DNA of 64,000 bases from Gammaproteobacteria bacterium. GTDB lineage: Bacteria > Pseudomonadota > Gammaproteobacteria > Eutrophobiales > Eutrophobiaceae. The notes below the pieces were generated by a model. That model was not told the DNA's origin, did not search any database, and saw nothing but the letters and a program-made list of their open reading frames with translations. The position numbers and the translations under genes are program-made. Numbering within the stretch: position 1 is the stretch's first letter; each line of letters opens with the position of its first letter. Below, in pieces: positions 25,811-34,857 of the stretch. Location of the stretch: contig WLWS01000001.1 of assembly GCA_012103475.1 (NCBI GenBank), positions 577,881 to 641,880 on the forward strand, in the 5' to 3' direction.

Positions 25811-27082
25811 CTAAATCACAAAACGAATATAGAGATAGCACAGGGCAAAAAGCGTCAACACGACGATGCTGACAATACTAAAGCGTAAAAAGTTTTTTGT
25901 CGCTTGATAGTCCGAAGGAATTTCATTAGCTGTTATACATCGATGATTGAGGTAAGCCAGTATGGGTGCTGATACGAAGGCAACGGTGGCGCCGAAATCG
26001 ATAATGTGCGTGAACGAGTCGAGAAAGAAGCTGCCCAGTAGTAATGGCCCGGTTACAAATAGACAAATTGCGATGATGTACCATTTGTTATCACTTCTGG
26101 CGTAATGCAAATCGCTATGTGACTCTGTCGCAGTCAAGCGATCAATGACAACTGCGAAACTCCTCGGTACGGCATCGAGACCCACAAGTAGTGATGAATA
26201 CAAAACTGCGAATGTACCTGCAACGATGACCGGTTTGGTCCAGTCTCCCAGAACATCGGTATACAAATTAATAAATTGTGCAGTAAAGGCAGCGGCGCTA
26301 TTTTCAACGACAATACCACGACTGTGCATTAAGCCAGCTCCAAGCAGCAGAAAACATATAGCCAGAGTTCCGCAGCCGGCATAGCCGATAATAAAATCCT
26401 TGTTTACCTCTTCTTTACTAAAAGAATGCCCGGCCGCTTCTGCTTTGGCACAGGTCCAGAGTGATTGCCAAACAGAGGCATCCATTGGCGAGGGCATCAA
26501 ACCGACCAGAGCCGCAATAAAAAGTAATTCTGTGAGTGTTAGTTCACTAATCGATCCTAATGAAGTTCCACTCCATTTGATGTCCGGGATAACCAGAATC
26601 GCAGCAAGCACCGTGGTTAAAGAAATAATCACGACCAATACTTTTGTTATCCGTTCCAGCCACTGATACTGCCCGACAATTAAAATTACTGCGGTTATCG
26701 CCAGAATGGTACTGCCAAGCGCGGCGGTATTCATACTCAGACCAAGAGTTGTCTTCAGTAATCCCGCTGCCAGCAGCGTTATTCCAGAGATAGCAAAGAA
26801 ACTAACCACACAGGAGGTCAAGGCGAAATAGAGCAAGGCCCATTTTCCCTGACGACGATAACCTTCCAGTAGACTTTGCCCGGTCGCTGCGGCGTAAGTT
26901 GAACCGATTTTAATCGCAGGGTATTTAAAAACATTAGCTAATACGACAACCAGTAGTAGCGCCAGTCCATACATGGCACCGGCGCGGGTTGATTGCACCA
27001 GATGAGATAGACCTACGGAAGTAGCAGCGAACAACAAGCCCGGCCCCAACGAGCTCATGTTAATAAATTTAGCTGTTCGCAT
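25811..27082 (-). CDS. Nramp-like divalent-metal transporter family protein
   Basis: Inner-membrane protein of 423 residues with about 11-12 hydrophobic segments. The N-terminal LGPGLLFAATSVGLSHLVQSTRAGAMYG aligns by eye with the Nramp start, but the metal-binding DPGN-type segment is replaced by TSVGLSHL, and in helix 6 the conserved region reads GLMPSPMDASVWQS rather than the classical metal-binding pattern. This looks like one of the Nramp-related transporters with altered substrate choice. It lies 9 bases downstream of the class II aldolase-like gene and probably shares its transcript. Confidence 0.75.
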   Translation of the reverse strand: MRTAKFINMSSLGPGLLFAATSVGLSHLVQSTRAGAMYGLALLLVVVLANVFKYPAIKIGSTYAAATGQSLLEGYRRQGKWALLYFALTSCVVSFFAISGITLLAAGLLKTTLGLSMNTAALGSTILAITAVILIVGQYQWLERITKVLVVIISLTTVLAAILVIPDIKWSGTSLGSISELTLTELLFIAALVGLMPSPMDASVWQSLWTCAKAEAAGHSFSKEEVNKDFIIGYAGCGTLAICFLLLGAGLMHSRGIVVENSAAAFTAQFINLYTDVLGDWTKPVIVAGTFAVLYSSLLVGLDAVPRSFAVVIDRLTATESHSDLHYARSDNKWYIIAICLFVTGPLLLGSFFLDSFTHIIDFGATVAFVSAPILAYLNHRCITANEIPSDYQATKNFLRFSIVSIVVLTLFALCYLYIRFVI

Positions 27083-27091
27083 TATCTGAAT

Positions 27092-27898
27092 TTATGAAAT
27101 TCTTTTTAATTCATTGTGTTGTTTAAAAATCATTCTACCCCAGGCATCAACCGTGGCTTGAACAACCATATCCTGCAGTAGAAAATCTCGCGCCTGCACG
27201 GCCAATGCCGGATCAATCTCCTTTATGTCTCCTGCGGCCTGAGCCGTCATTTGCAGACGGGCAGCGTTCTCCAATGTGATTGCCAGATACAGCGCTTCTG
27301 ACAACGATCTACCTGTAGCAATAATGCCATGATGGCCAAGCAAAGCTGTCTTGTTGGTTTTACCCAGAGCCCCGGCGATAAGCTCACCTTCACTGTTACC
27401 CACTGGTACTCCCGGCCAGTCTGCCACAAAAGCACACTGCCCAAAGATCGGCATTGCATCCATATGGGCAACTACCAGCTCCTCTTCTAACATAGATAGT
27501 GCCGATGCATAGGGGGGATGAGTGTGAATTATTGCCCTGATGTCGGGACGATTCTCATAGATCCAGAGATGAAAGCGTACAGCCGGATTCGGCATTGAGT
27601 TGCCTTCCACAACATCCATTTGCCTGTCAAAACGGATCAAATCTGCGTATTCAACTTCTGCAAAATTTTTCATCAAATCGCTGGTCCAGAATGAATCTCC
27701 CTGTTCAGCCCGAGCCGTAATTTGTCCGGCCAGAAAAGGAGAATGCCCATCCTCTGCTAATTTTCTGGTCGCAATAATCATCAGCTCAGCCAGAGCAAAA
27801 TTTTCCCGCATGGCATGTTTTTTTAGATCATTACTAACCTGTTGATGAATATCTGCATCACTTTCGTTACTAAATGAATCTGAGGTTTCTATTGACAT
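27092..27898 (-). CDS. Class II aldolase/adducin family protein
   Basis: A 268-residue cytoplasmic protein with the class II aldolase/adducin domain. Zinc-ligand histidines are visible in IIHTHPPYASALS and in LLGHHGIIATGRSLSEA; the acidic catalytic residue of the family is likely in the N-terminal half. Family members include fuculose- and ribulose-phosphate aldolases/epimerases and decarboxylating enzymes, and the substrate cannot be read here. It is the first gene of a two-gene minus-strand unit with the Nramp-like transporter. Confidence 0.85.
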   Translation of the reverse strand: MSIETSDSFSNESDADIHQQVSNDLKKHAMRENFALAELMIIATRKLAEDGHSPFLAGQITARAEQGDSFWTSDLMKNFAEVEYADLIRFDRQMDVVEGNSMPNPAVRFHLWIYENRPDIRAIIHTHPPYASALSMLEEELVVAHMDAMPIFGQCAFVADWPGVPVGNSEGELIAGALGKTNKTALLGHHGIIATGRSLSEALYLAITLENAARLQMTAQAAGDIKEIDPALAVQARDFLLQDMVVQATVDAWGRMIFKQHNELKRIS

Positions 27899-28089
27899 GT
27901 TCTATTTACTTTTTTAGAAGCTGAGCTCACGGCGACAGTTTACCCAATTATTCAGTCTTTGGGGTTTTGGGATACGGGAATCTGAAAAACCCTATAAAAT
28001 CCTTATGAAATATTAACAAGCCTCGACTTAACCTACGTGCGCTTTATTTAAAGCTATGTAACAATTGAAATTTTGAGTTATTCGGAACA

Positions 28090-29802
28090 TTGGTAGAACC
28101 AAATCAAAACCCTTTAGGAGAGAGTAAAAACCTTAGCTTCGGCGATATTCTCAAAATTATGTATTCAATACTGTCAGCTGAAAGACAGTATTATCTGCTC
28201 GCAATTATCTATGGTGTTGGAATCAGCCTACTGTCTCTGGCAACGCCGATTTCGGTGCAAATGCTGGTCAACACCGTAGCCAATACGGGCCTTAAAACAC
28301 CACTGATTGTTTTATCTATCACGCTATTTCTGCTACTCATTTTTGCTTCTCTGGTGGTCGCGCTTCGAATTCATCTTATGGACATGTTCTCTCGTCGCTT
28401 CTATGCGCGCATGGTCTCGGAAATCGCCCTGAGAACCATTTATGCCGTTGATCCGTATTTTGATAATGCCGGCAAAACCGCCCTGTTTAATCGCTATTTC
28501 GATATCATTATTGTGCAGAAGATGCTCCCTACTATAATAGTCGGTGGCTTTACCGTTATTTTGCAGGCCATAGTTGGCTTCGTTGTGGTTTCTCTCTATC
28601 ACCCCTACTTCCTCATATTTAATATTTCTATCCTCTTGTTACTTTGGCTGGTATGGGTGCTGTGGGGAAGACGTGCCGTGTTAAGTGCTGTGCAGCTATC
28701 TCATAACAAACACGCAACTGCTGCCTGGCTTGAAGAAATTGGCAGCTCCGACGGCTTTTATCGTTCTGAATATCAAATCGAATCCGCTCTGAAAAAAACC
28801 GATAGCTTTACAGCTAATTATATCGAAGAGCACATCAAGCATTTTCGCCAGTATTTCAGTCAGACACTGTGCTTCCTTTTCATTTATGCATCCGGCAGCG
28901 CCATTCTTCTGGGTCTTGGTGGCTGGCTGGTGATGCAGGGCCAACTCAATCTTGGCCAACTTGTCGCTGCCGAACTGGTTCTTTCAGTGGTTTTTTACGG
29001 GATTTCACAATTCGGTACCTATCTCGTTTATTTTTACGATTTATGTGGTGCGATCGACGAACTGAATAATTTTCTTTTAATTGAATATGAAGACTCTCCT
29101 GTGGCGACCTCACGCATTGAAGGCGACGCATCATTAAAATTTGTTAATGCAAGTGGTTCTTTCGCCAAGAACAAACTAACTCTTAACTTTGAGGTTCCCA
29201 GTAAGGCCAGAGTTCTGGTTAGCGATAAACAGTACAACGTCAAGCAATTGCTAACGACTTTTTTGCAGGGTCAGCAAGTGCCACAATCCGGTTTTTTTAT
29301 GATTGGCGGTGTCGAAGCCAGATCCCTGCCTCTGGTTAGCCTGCGTAAAGAGATAAGGGTGATCATTCAACCCAGAACCGTTTCCGTGACTATTCGTGAA
29401 TATCTGGACTTGCAATCTGACGCTACACAAAAGGAAAATTTACTGGATGTTATTGCCATTACCGGACTCGAATCCGTCATCTCTCAACTGGAACATGGTA
29501 TCGACACGCGTATCACTGAAAGTGGCTGGCCGCTTTCGGTAAGTGAGATTGCACAACTTAAGCTGGCCTCGGCTATATTGGCAAAACCCAGAGTGCTGGT
29601 ACTTGGAGAAATGTTTGATATCGTGCAGGAAACCATACTCATTAATGCTTTTGAAAAGATGCGCACAGAGTCCTCAACCTCGATTTTGCATTTTTCCAAT
29701 CACCACTGGGATCTTGGGTATACACACGAGCTACAACTAGACGCTGACAGACAAATTCTGACAAGCCTCGATTCCAGGCCTTCATCGGGTTCAACTAGCT
29801 AG
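28090..29802 (+). CDS. ABC-exporter-like membrane protein with degenerate ATPase domain
   Basis: A 570-residue protein with the layout of an ABC exporter half-transporter: six transmembrane segments (about residues 35-320), then a nucleotide-binding-like domain (about 345-560). The latter keeps landmarks such as LRKEIRVIIQPRTVSV (Q-loop region) and GLESVISQLEHGIDTRITESG, but the ATP-binding motifs are lost: the Walker A position (about 376-388) reads VSDKQYNVKQLL with no glycine loop, the signature is LSVSE (482-486), and Walker B is RVLVLGE with Gly506 in place of Asp. Start is TTG 28090. It is followed 4 bases later by an HlyD gene and then a TolC gene. ATP hydrolysis by this protein alone is unlikely. 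The coding frame is intact, so it is not an ordinary pseudogene. Confidence 0.85.
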   Translation: MVEPNQNPLGESKNLSFGDILKIMYSILSAERQYYLLAIIYGVGISLLSLATPISVQMLVNTVANTGLKTPLIVLSITLFLLLIFASLVVALRIHLMDMFSRRFYARMVSEIALRTIYAVDPYFDNAGKTALFNRYFDIIIVQKMLPTIIVGGFTVILQAIVGFVVVSLYHPYFLIFNISILLLLWLVWVLWGRRAVLSAVQLSHNKHATAAWLEEIGSSDGFYRSEYQIESALKKTDSFTANYIEEHIKHFRQYFSQTLCFLFIYASGSAILLGLGGWLVMQGQLNLGQLVAAELVLSVVFYGISQFGTYLVYFYDLCGAIDELNNFLLIEYEDSPVATSRIEGDASLKFVNASGSFAKNKLTLNFEVPSKARVLVSDKQYNVKQLLTTFLQGQQVPQSGFFMIGGVEARSLPLVSLRKEIRVIIQPRTVSVTIREYLDLQSDATQKENLLDVIAITGLESVISQLEHGIDTRITESGWPLSVSEIAQLKLASAILAKPRVLVLGEMFDIVQETILINAFEKMRTESSTSILHFSNHHWDLGYTHELQLDADRQILTSLDSRPSSGSTS

Positions 29803-29806
29803 AATT

Positions 29807-30832
29807 ATGCTTCACGAAAGACACCAAATTCACTTTGTAGCACTTGCCGGCGTGCAACTTCCAAGGCCAATGCGCACTATCGCTTTTCTGATCATTATCA
29901 TGAGTACCGCAGTGGCGGTATTCCTCTCGGTTACTCCCTGGGTACAGACTTCACCCGGGGTCGGATCGGTTACCGCACTTAACCCGGATGATCTCGCCCA
30001 GGAAATTAACGCTTTCGTCACAGGTCGCATTCAGAAATGGTACATTCGCGATGGCGATCACGTGAAAGTGAACGATCCGATCGCCAAGATCGTCGACAAT
30101 GACCCACAATTAATTGAACGCCTCCAGGCCGAACGCAGACAAGTGAGAGCCCAATTGTCCGCCGCAGAAGCGGTTGCAGCGACTGCGAGGATAGATGCGG
30201 AGCGCACTGAGGAACTCTTTAGTGAAGAACTGGCTGCCAGACGAGATTACGAACAGGCAAAAATAAAACTGCAGGAACGTCTGGCCGCAGTCGCCGAAGC
30301 TGCCGCCAAATTGACACGCGCCGATGTTAATCTGTCTCGTCAGTCTGTACAGATCGTTCGCGCGCCACGCGATGGCATTATCCTACGGGTCAATGCCGGC
30401 GATACCTCTACATTTGTCTCCGTTGGTGACAGTATCGCCACATTCGTTCCTGATAATGTTGAACGTGTGGCGGAAATGTTTATCGATGGCCGCGATGTTT
30501 CTCTGGTGCGTAAAGGCGATAAGGTGCGTCTACAGTTTGAAGGCTGGCCGGTTGTCCAGTTCAGCGGCTGGCCATCTGTTGCAATCGGTACTTTTGGTGG
30601 AATTGTTGTTGCCGTAGATCCTTCTGCACAAACAAACGGACGCTTCAGGGTGCTCGTCAAAGAGAATCCAAATGACCTCAACCCATGGCCAGATAATGAC
30701 TACGTACGTTTTGGATCGAAAGTTCGTGGCTGGATTCAGCTTGAAAAAGTGATTGTAGGTTATGAGTTATGGCGACTGTTTAATAACTTCCCACCGGACT
30801 TTCGAACCAGAGTTGACGGTTCAGAACAATAA
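29807..30832 (+). CDS. HlyD-family periplasmic adaptor of type I secretion-like system
   Basis: Membrane fusion protein, 341 residues, with one transmembrane helix near residues 22-42 (RTIAFLIIIMSTAVAVFLSV). It has a biotinyl-lipoyl-like hairpin (ITGR-type segment FVTGRIQKWYIRDGDHVKVNDPI), a coiled-coil hairpin (about residues 100-180, rich in Ala, Glu and Arg), a second lipoyl half (VRAPRDGIILRVNAGDT) and a beta barrel. It lies 4 bases after the ABC-like gene and 3 bases before the TolC gene, so the three form one transcript and presumably one envelope-spanning complex. Confidence 0.9.
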   Translation: MLHERHQIHFVALAGVQLPRPMRTIAFLIIIMSTAVAVFLSVTPWVQTSPGVGSVTALNPDDLAQEINAFVTGRIQKWYIRDGDHVKVNDPIAKIVDNDPQLIERLQAERRQVRAQLSAAEAVAATARIDAERTEELFSEELAARRDYEQAKIKLQERLAAVAEAAAKLTRADVNLSRQSVQIVRAPRDGIILRVNAGDTSTFVSVGDSIATFVPDNVERVAEMFIDGRDVSLVRKGDKVRLQFEGWPVVQFSGWPSVAIGTFGGIVVAVDPSAQTNGRFRVLVKENPNDLNPWPDNDYVRFGSKVRGWIQLEKVIVGYELWRLFNNFPPDFRTRVDGSEQ

Positions 30833-30835
30833 CTG

Positions 30836-32293
30836 ATGAAAGTCGTAGTAGCACTGCTTCTTTTCTCCCTCACACTGGTCTGCGTGGCTGCTGAGAGCAA
30901 TCACCCGCCTGCTGGAAAGAATAAACTCTCGGCTGAAGACGTTCTGAACTCGGCAGCAAGACATTATCCGAAAATACTGGAAAGTATTGCTGAGTTTCGT
31001 GCGGCTGAAGCGAAAACCCTGAGTGCCGAGGGGGCTTTCGATTTGACTTTCGATATAGACAGTTACAATTATGCGGAAGGCTTCTACGATGGCCGCAGTG
31101 TTGAAGCGACTGCATCCCGCTATTTGAACGCCCGGGGTGGCACCCGCGTTTATGGTGGTTACAAGCTTTCCAATGGCTCCTTCCCAGTCTATGAAGATGA
31201 ACGATTTACCAATACCGGCGGGCAGCTTAACCTCGGCGTTCTTTTCTCACTGCTCAGAGATCGAGATATCGATCCGCGACGTTTCAGAGTATCCGATGCA
31301 GGTCTGGCCGCTCAACAAGCGAAATTTGACGTGCTGCTAACAAAACTTGGTATTGCGCAAAAAGCCATGGTCGCATACTGGCGCTGGGTTGCGCTCGGGC
31401 AAAAAAAACAGGTTTACAATAATTTACTATCTATCGCTGAGAAACGGGACGTTGGTCTGGGCAAAGAAGTAAAAGAAGGAGCCCGGGCCGAAATAGTCTT
31501 AACCGAGAGCAGACAGAACATTACACAGCGAAAATCACTGCTGGCCAGAGCTGAACGGGATTTTGCTGTTGCCGCTAATGAACTTGGCATGTTTTATCGG
31601 GACGCCTCGGGAAGCCCTGTTTTTGTTGGGCCGGAAAACCTGCCAGATTATCGACCGAAGCCAAGCCCTGCCGACAAAAATTATGAGTTGCAGAACCTGA
31701 ATCGACTCTATGCTTCCCGCCCGGAACTGCAAAAATTAAGGAATAGCATTACCCGCGCGATGCGTCGTATTGAGCTGAATCAAAACTCACTGCTACCGCG
31801 ACTGGATTTAAACCTCGGTGTTTATCAGCCGCTCGGCTCTCCGGCAGAAGGTGGTCTATCTCGTGATGACAGCGATGTAATAGTCGGCCTGCAGTTCTCG
31901 GTACCCCTCGAAAGGAGGGTAGCCCGCGGCGCATTGGCCGAAACCCGGGCGAAACTCAACGCACTAAGACAGAAAGAAAGGTTAATGGAGGATCAGATAC
32001 AACTTGAGGTGCGCAACATACTTCTGAATCTGAAAACGGCGGAAGAACTGCTTATACTGGCAGGAGATGAAGTAAATCAGGCCAGCGTACTACAAAGAGC
32101 TGAAATTCAGCGCTTTCGAAAAGGGGCAAGTGATTTTTTTCTGGTGAATATCAGAGAGAATACTGCTGCCGAAGCTGAGGTGAGATTCTATCTGGCGGGC
32201 TTACAACGAGAAATTGCACAAGTTAATTTCGATGCTGCCACGGCAAACCTGGAAAAACTCGGGATCAGTGAAGACATACTTAATAATTATTGA
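30836..32293 (+). CDS. TolC-family outer-membrane protein of type I secretion-like system
   Basis: A 485-residue outer-membrane channel protein with a Sec signal peptide (VVALLLFSLTLVCVAA). It contains two TolC-type repeats with long helices (EILTESRQNITQRKSLLARAE-type segments in the first half; LMEDQIQLEVRNILLNLKTAEELL in the second) and the RFRKGASDFFLVNIRE motif near the end, the counterpart of the RYxxGxxxxxxLL signature. Third gene of the operon with the ATP-incompetent ABC-like protein and the HlyD adaptor. No toxin or RTX substrate gene is next to it. Confidence 0.9.
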   Translation: MKVVVALLLFSLTLVCVAAESNHPPAGKNKLSAEDVLNSAARHYPKILESIAEFRAAEAKTLSAEGAFDLTFDIDSYNYAEGFYDGRSVEATASRYLNARGGTRVYGGYKLSNGSFPVYEDERFTNTGGQLNLGVLFSLLRDRDIDPRRFRVSDAGLAAQQAKFDVLLTKLGIAQKAMVAYWRWVALGQKKQVYNNLLSIAEKRDVGLGKEVKEGARAEIVLTESRQNITQRKSLLARAERDFAVAANELGMFYRDASGSPVFVGPENLPDYRPKPSPADKNYELQNLNRLYASRPELQKLRNSITRAMRRIELNQNSLLPRLDLNLGVYQPLGSPAEGGLSRDDSDVIVGLQFSVPLERRVARGALAETRAKLNALRQKERLMEDQIQLEVRNILLNLKTAEELLILAGDEVNQASVLQRAEIQRFRKGASDFFLVNIRENTAAEAEVRFYLAGLQREIAQVNFDAATANLEKLGISEDILNNY

Positions 32294-32350
32294 TACTGAA
32301 AATTGCCTAGCTGTTGCTTTGAACATGGACACATCAATAATTTGGTTACT

Positions 32351-33033
32351 TTAAAATCTGTAGGCAACTCCGATTCCAAACACCCATGGATCGATATCAA
32401 CGTCAGCATCATTGCGTAATGCGCCTCTGTCAATTGAGACCTTCGTATCAATAAACATCTTTTTCACTTCCATATTCAGTGACCAGTGTTCAGTGATACC
32501 GTAGTCAAAGCCCGCCTGTAGTGCATAGCCCAGAGTGTCTTTATAATCGACTCTATCCACTGCCGCTCCTTCCTCATTAAAAAATGCGTATAGTTAATAC
32601 CCGCACCAAGATAGGGGCGAAAGCCCTTGTTTTCCTGCGCAAAATGATACTGCATCATCAGTGTCGGAGTTAATGCCCAGACATTGCCCAGATCGAGTTG
32701 CCCTGCTGCGGTGTCTGTAGCAGTAACATCAAATGGTGGGGCGGCCAGTGACAATTCCAGACCAAAGTTTTCGTTCAGAAAATAAGTAAGGTCCAGTTCC
32801 GGTGCATACTGCTCATCAACATCGGCCGAACCACCGATTGAGCTGATATTTGCCGAGTCTTCAGGTTCATAGAGCAGAGCACGTACTCGTATAATCCAGC
32901 GCTCCTTGTCAGCAAAATCAAATAGAGCATCTGATTTGAAATAAGGCGTATGTGCTGTCTCCCTTGCATAGCCGGGGTTCATTGCTGTTAACACCGCGAG
33001 CAAACCGATACTCAAAACCGTCCTAATCATCAT
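32351..33033 (-). pseudogene. ompW: OmpW-family outer-membrane protein, interrupted by a one-base frameshift
   Basis: An eight-stranded beta-barrel protein of the OmpW family. Reading from ATG 33033 (AAGGAG upstream) gives a signal peptide and RWIIRVRALLYEPEDSAN, FGLELSLAAPPFDV and FRPYLGAGINYTHF; then the frame turns into unrelated residues. In the next frame the family sequence continues without loss: NEEGAAVDRVDYKDTLGY, DYGITEHWSLNMEVKK, and the C-terminal aromatic ending VFGIGVAYRF. The shift lies at the run of six A at 32579-32584 (six T on the coding strand); one extra base restores the whole protein. It may be a real inactivation, a slippage switch or a sequencing error. Confidence 0.85.
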
Positions 33034-33189
33034 TTTTCTCCTTTAATTGACTGCGGACAGATTAAGCCCGGGCAACACTAAGAAAAAGTCGATTATAATA
33101 ATTTTTTAGTTCGGTTTTTACGATGTAGCTATTTCAGAAAAATACTCCGTGTCTAGATGCAACAAACCCCGCCAGTTTACCAGGATGAG

Positions 33190-34725
33190 TTAATAAGAGA
33201 CATCCCACTGTACGCGAAAGCGATTATCATTGACCTTCCGGTTAAAGAATCCGTCGTCCAGAGTCAGATGCGAGAAGTCGGCTGTCAGTTTGTTGTTGTG
33301 TCCGGCAAAAAACCAGTTTGCTCCGAGCGTGAACTCTTCGCGTTTATTCTCCTGTGTCCGGTCTACCTCGTTTGGCTCTTCTACGAAGGCGTAACGAAAC
33401 GCAAGCTCAAGTGGTTCAGGAATAGCCGGGATCAGGTGGTGGAAAAAATAACCTGCTTGCGCATATGAGCCGGTAAAATCGCTCTTGGTGCCGGCCACTC
33501 TATCCTCAACAGTCTTCCAGTGAAATTCCTGCTGGATAGATAAGCCATGCCACTTGAATGCAAACTCCTGCATCATCTGTTCGACTTTAAATTGCCCATC
33601 GATTGCATTGGCAGGGCTGGTGAACCCATCAAGATTGCCACAACCGCTAGATGACCACCGCGTACAACGACCTTTGTTTGTCGCTGCCGCAATAGCAAGA
33701 CTTCCGGTGGGTTTTTTCGTGTATTCAACATCGGTCTGCTTCCATTTGAGATCGCGGCCGAGAAAATTCCATTGCAGCCTGCCCATCCACATCATGTCTT
33801 CATCATCATTACGTACGCCACGGCCCTCGCCAGTGAAAACACCGGCCCAATAGCGCATATCGGCAGGTGTGTTCTTGAACAAACGACCACGCAACTGTAC
33901 ACCAACCTGACGGTCGATAGTGAATATCCGATTAACAATGGAACGCTCTACAAACTGCTGACGACCGGAAGAGTCCACACGTTCACGGTTATAATCGATT
34001 TTCCACTGACCGAGACGCAGAGCGGCCCAGTCATATTTATCCAGAGTAATCCGCCAGTCGATAACACGTGAACTGGCATTTGAGCTACTGGAATCGACAC
34101 TGCGGGTTGGTTGCAGATCAACCTCGAAATAATACCCAATCCACGGTCGAAACCCGTGACCACCAATTTTCATTCGTAAACGGCGCGCTTCAAAGGTATT
34201 TTGAGCGTCACTTGTAAAGTCACCGATATCGCGAGGGTCACTCCTTGTTGGACTGGTAAAGCGTGTTTGCGCACGCCACTGCAGGTTCGTCCGCCAGTTA
34301 CCATCGCGTGTTGCCAGTGTGAATCCTTTGCTTCCATGGCTGGCTTGCACAGGAAAATCTTCTTCTACTCTGGCTGCAACCTTGTCCGTAATGGTTTTGT
34401 CCATTCTGGTGTCAATATGATTATCGAGTTTTTGATCCATTGCCTCGCTGACTTTGCGTTCAACAATTTCTTCAACTTCAGTCGCGGTAGTTACTACAGT
34501 TCCTCCGTGTTCAGCTTTTAACGAAGAGTTGTGACTGGCATTCGCTTCAATCGACTTTTCCCGGCTTTCTATCAGAGGAGCGGCTTCTTCCTTGCTGAGA
34601 ATTCCTTTCTCGACCAGCATCTTGATCAATTCAACAGATGAGTCTGCCATGGCATGTGGAAAATAACCGGCCGAAAATATACCTAATAAAACCGCCATCA
34701 TCGTTCCACGAACTCTGATATTCAT
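33190..34725 (-). CDS. OprP/OprO-like phosphate-type porin
   Basis: A 511-residue outer-membrane porin of the phosphate-selective porin O/P family. Parts: signal peptide (LLGIFSAGYFPHAMA), an N-terminal short helical/coiled-coil region with KMLVEKGILSKEEAAPLIESREK that is typical of the family, then a barrel with RLRMKIGGHGFRPWIGYYFEVDLQ and ending FRVQWDVSY with a terminal aromatic residue. Half-sites resembling a Pho box lie 60-100 bases upstream, and phoBR-pstS are in the same window, so phosphate-starvation control is likely. Phosphate specificity itself is inferred from family only. Confidence 0.85.
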   Translation of the reverse strand: MNIRVRGTMMAVLLGIFSAGYFPHAMADSSVELIKMLVEKGILSKEEAAPLIESREKSIEANASHNSSLKAEHGGTVVTTATEVEEIVERKVSEAMDQKLDNHIDTRMDKTITDKVAARVEEDFPVQASHGSKGFTLATRDGNWRTNLQWRAQTRFTSPTRSDPRDIGDFTSDAQNTFEARRLRMKIGGHGFRPWIGYYFEVDLQPTRSVDSSSSNASSRVIDWRITLDKYDWAALRLGQWKIDYNRERVDSSGRQQFVERSIVNRIFTIDRQVGVQLRGRLFKNTPADMRYWAGVFTGEGRGVRNDDEDMMWMGRLQWNFLGRDLKWKQTDVEYTKKPTGSLAIAAATNKGRCTRWSSSGCGNLDGFTSPANAIDGQFKVEQMMQEFAFKWHGLSIQQEFHWKTVEDRVAGTKSDFTGSYAQAGYFFHHLIPAIPEPLELAFRYAFVEEPNEVDRTQENKREEFTLGANWFFAGHNNKLTADFSHLTLDDGFFNRKVNDNRFRVQWDVSY

Positions 34726-34788
34726 AATAAATCCCCTTTTGCTATCGTTATGTGTAGTGATTACGGGGATGGATATTGCATTACAAAT

Positions 34789-34806
34789 ATGACAGTTTTA
34801 TTAAAA
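34789..34806 (-). promoter_or_regulatory. Candidate Pho box upstream of the porin gene
   Basis: On the minus strand: TTTTAAT, AAAA, CTGTCAT. The second half-site is a perfect CTGTCAT; the first is weak. A further half-site TTGTCAC lies at 34820-34826 on the same strand. The box begins about 64 bases before the porin ATG at 34725. Confidence 0.45.
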
Positions 34807-34857
34807 TCAGGCTGTATATGTGACAATTCAATGAAATTTACGATGGACTCCTGTTAA

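Noticed and set aside
33157..33468. Plus-strand open frame of 103 codons between ompW and the porin
   Set aside because: Most of it lies antisense to the end of the porin gene, which has clear family motifs; its own product shows no recognisable pattern and no ribosome binding site.
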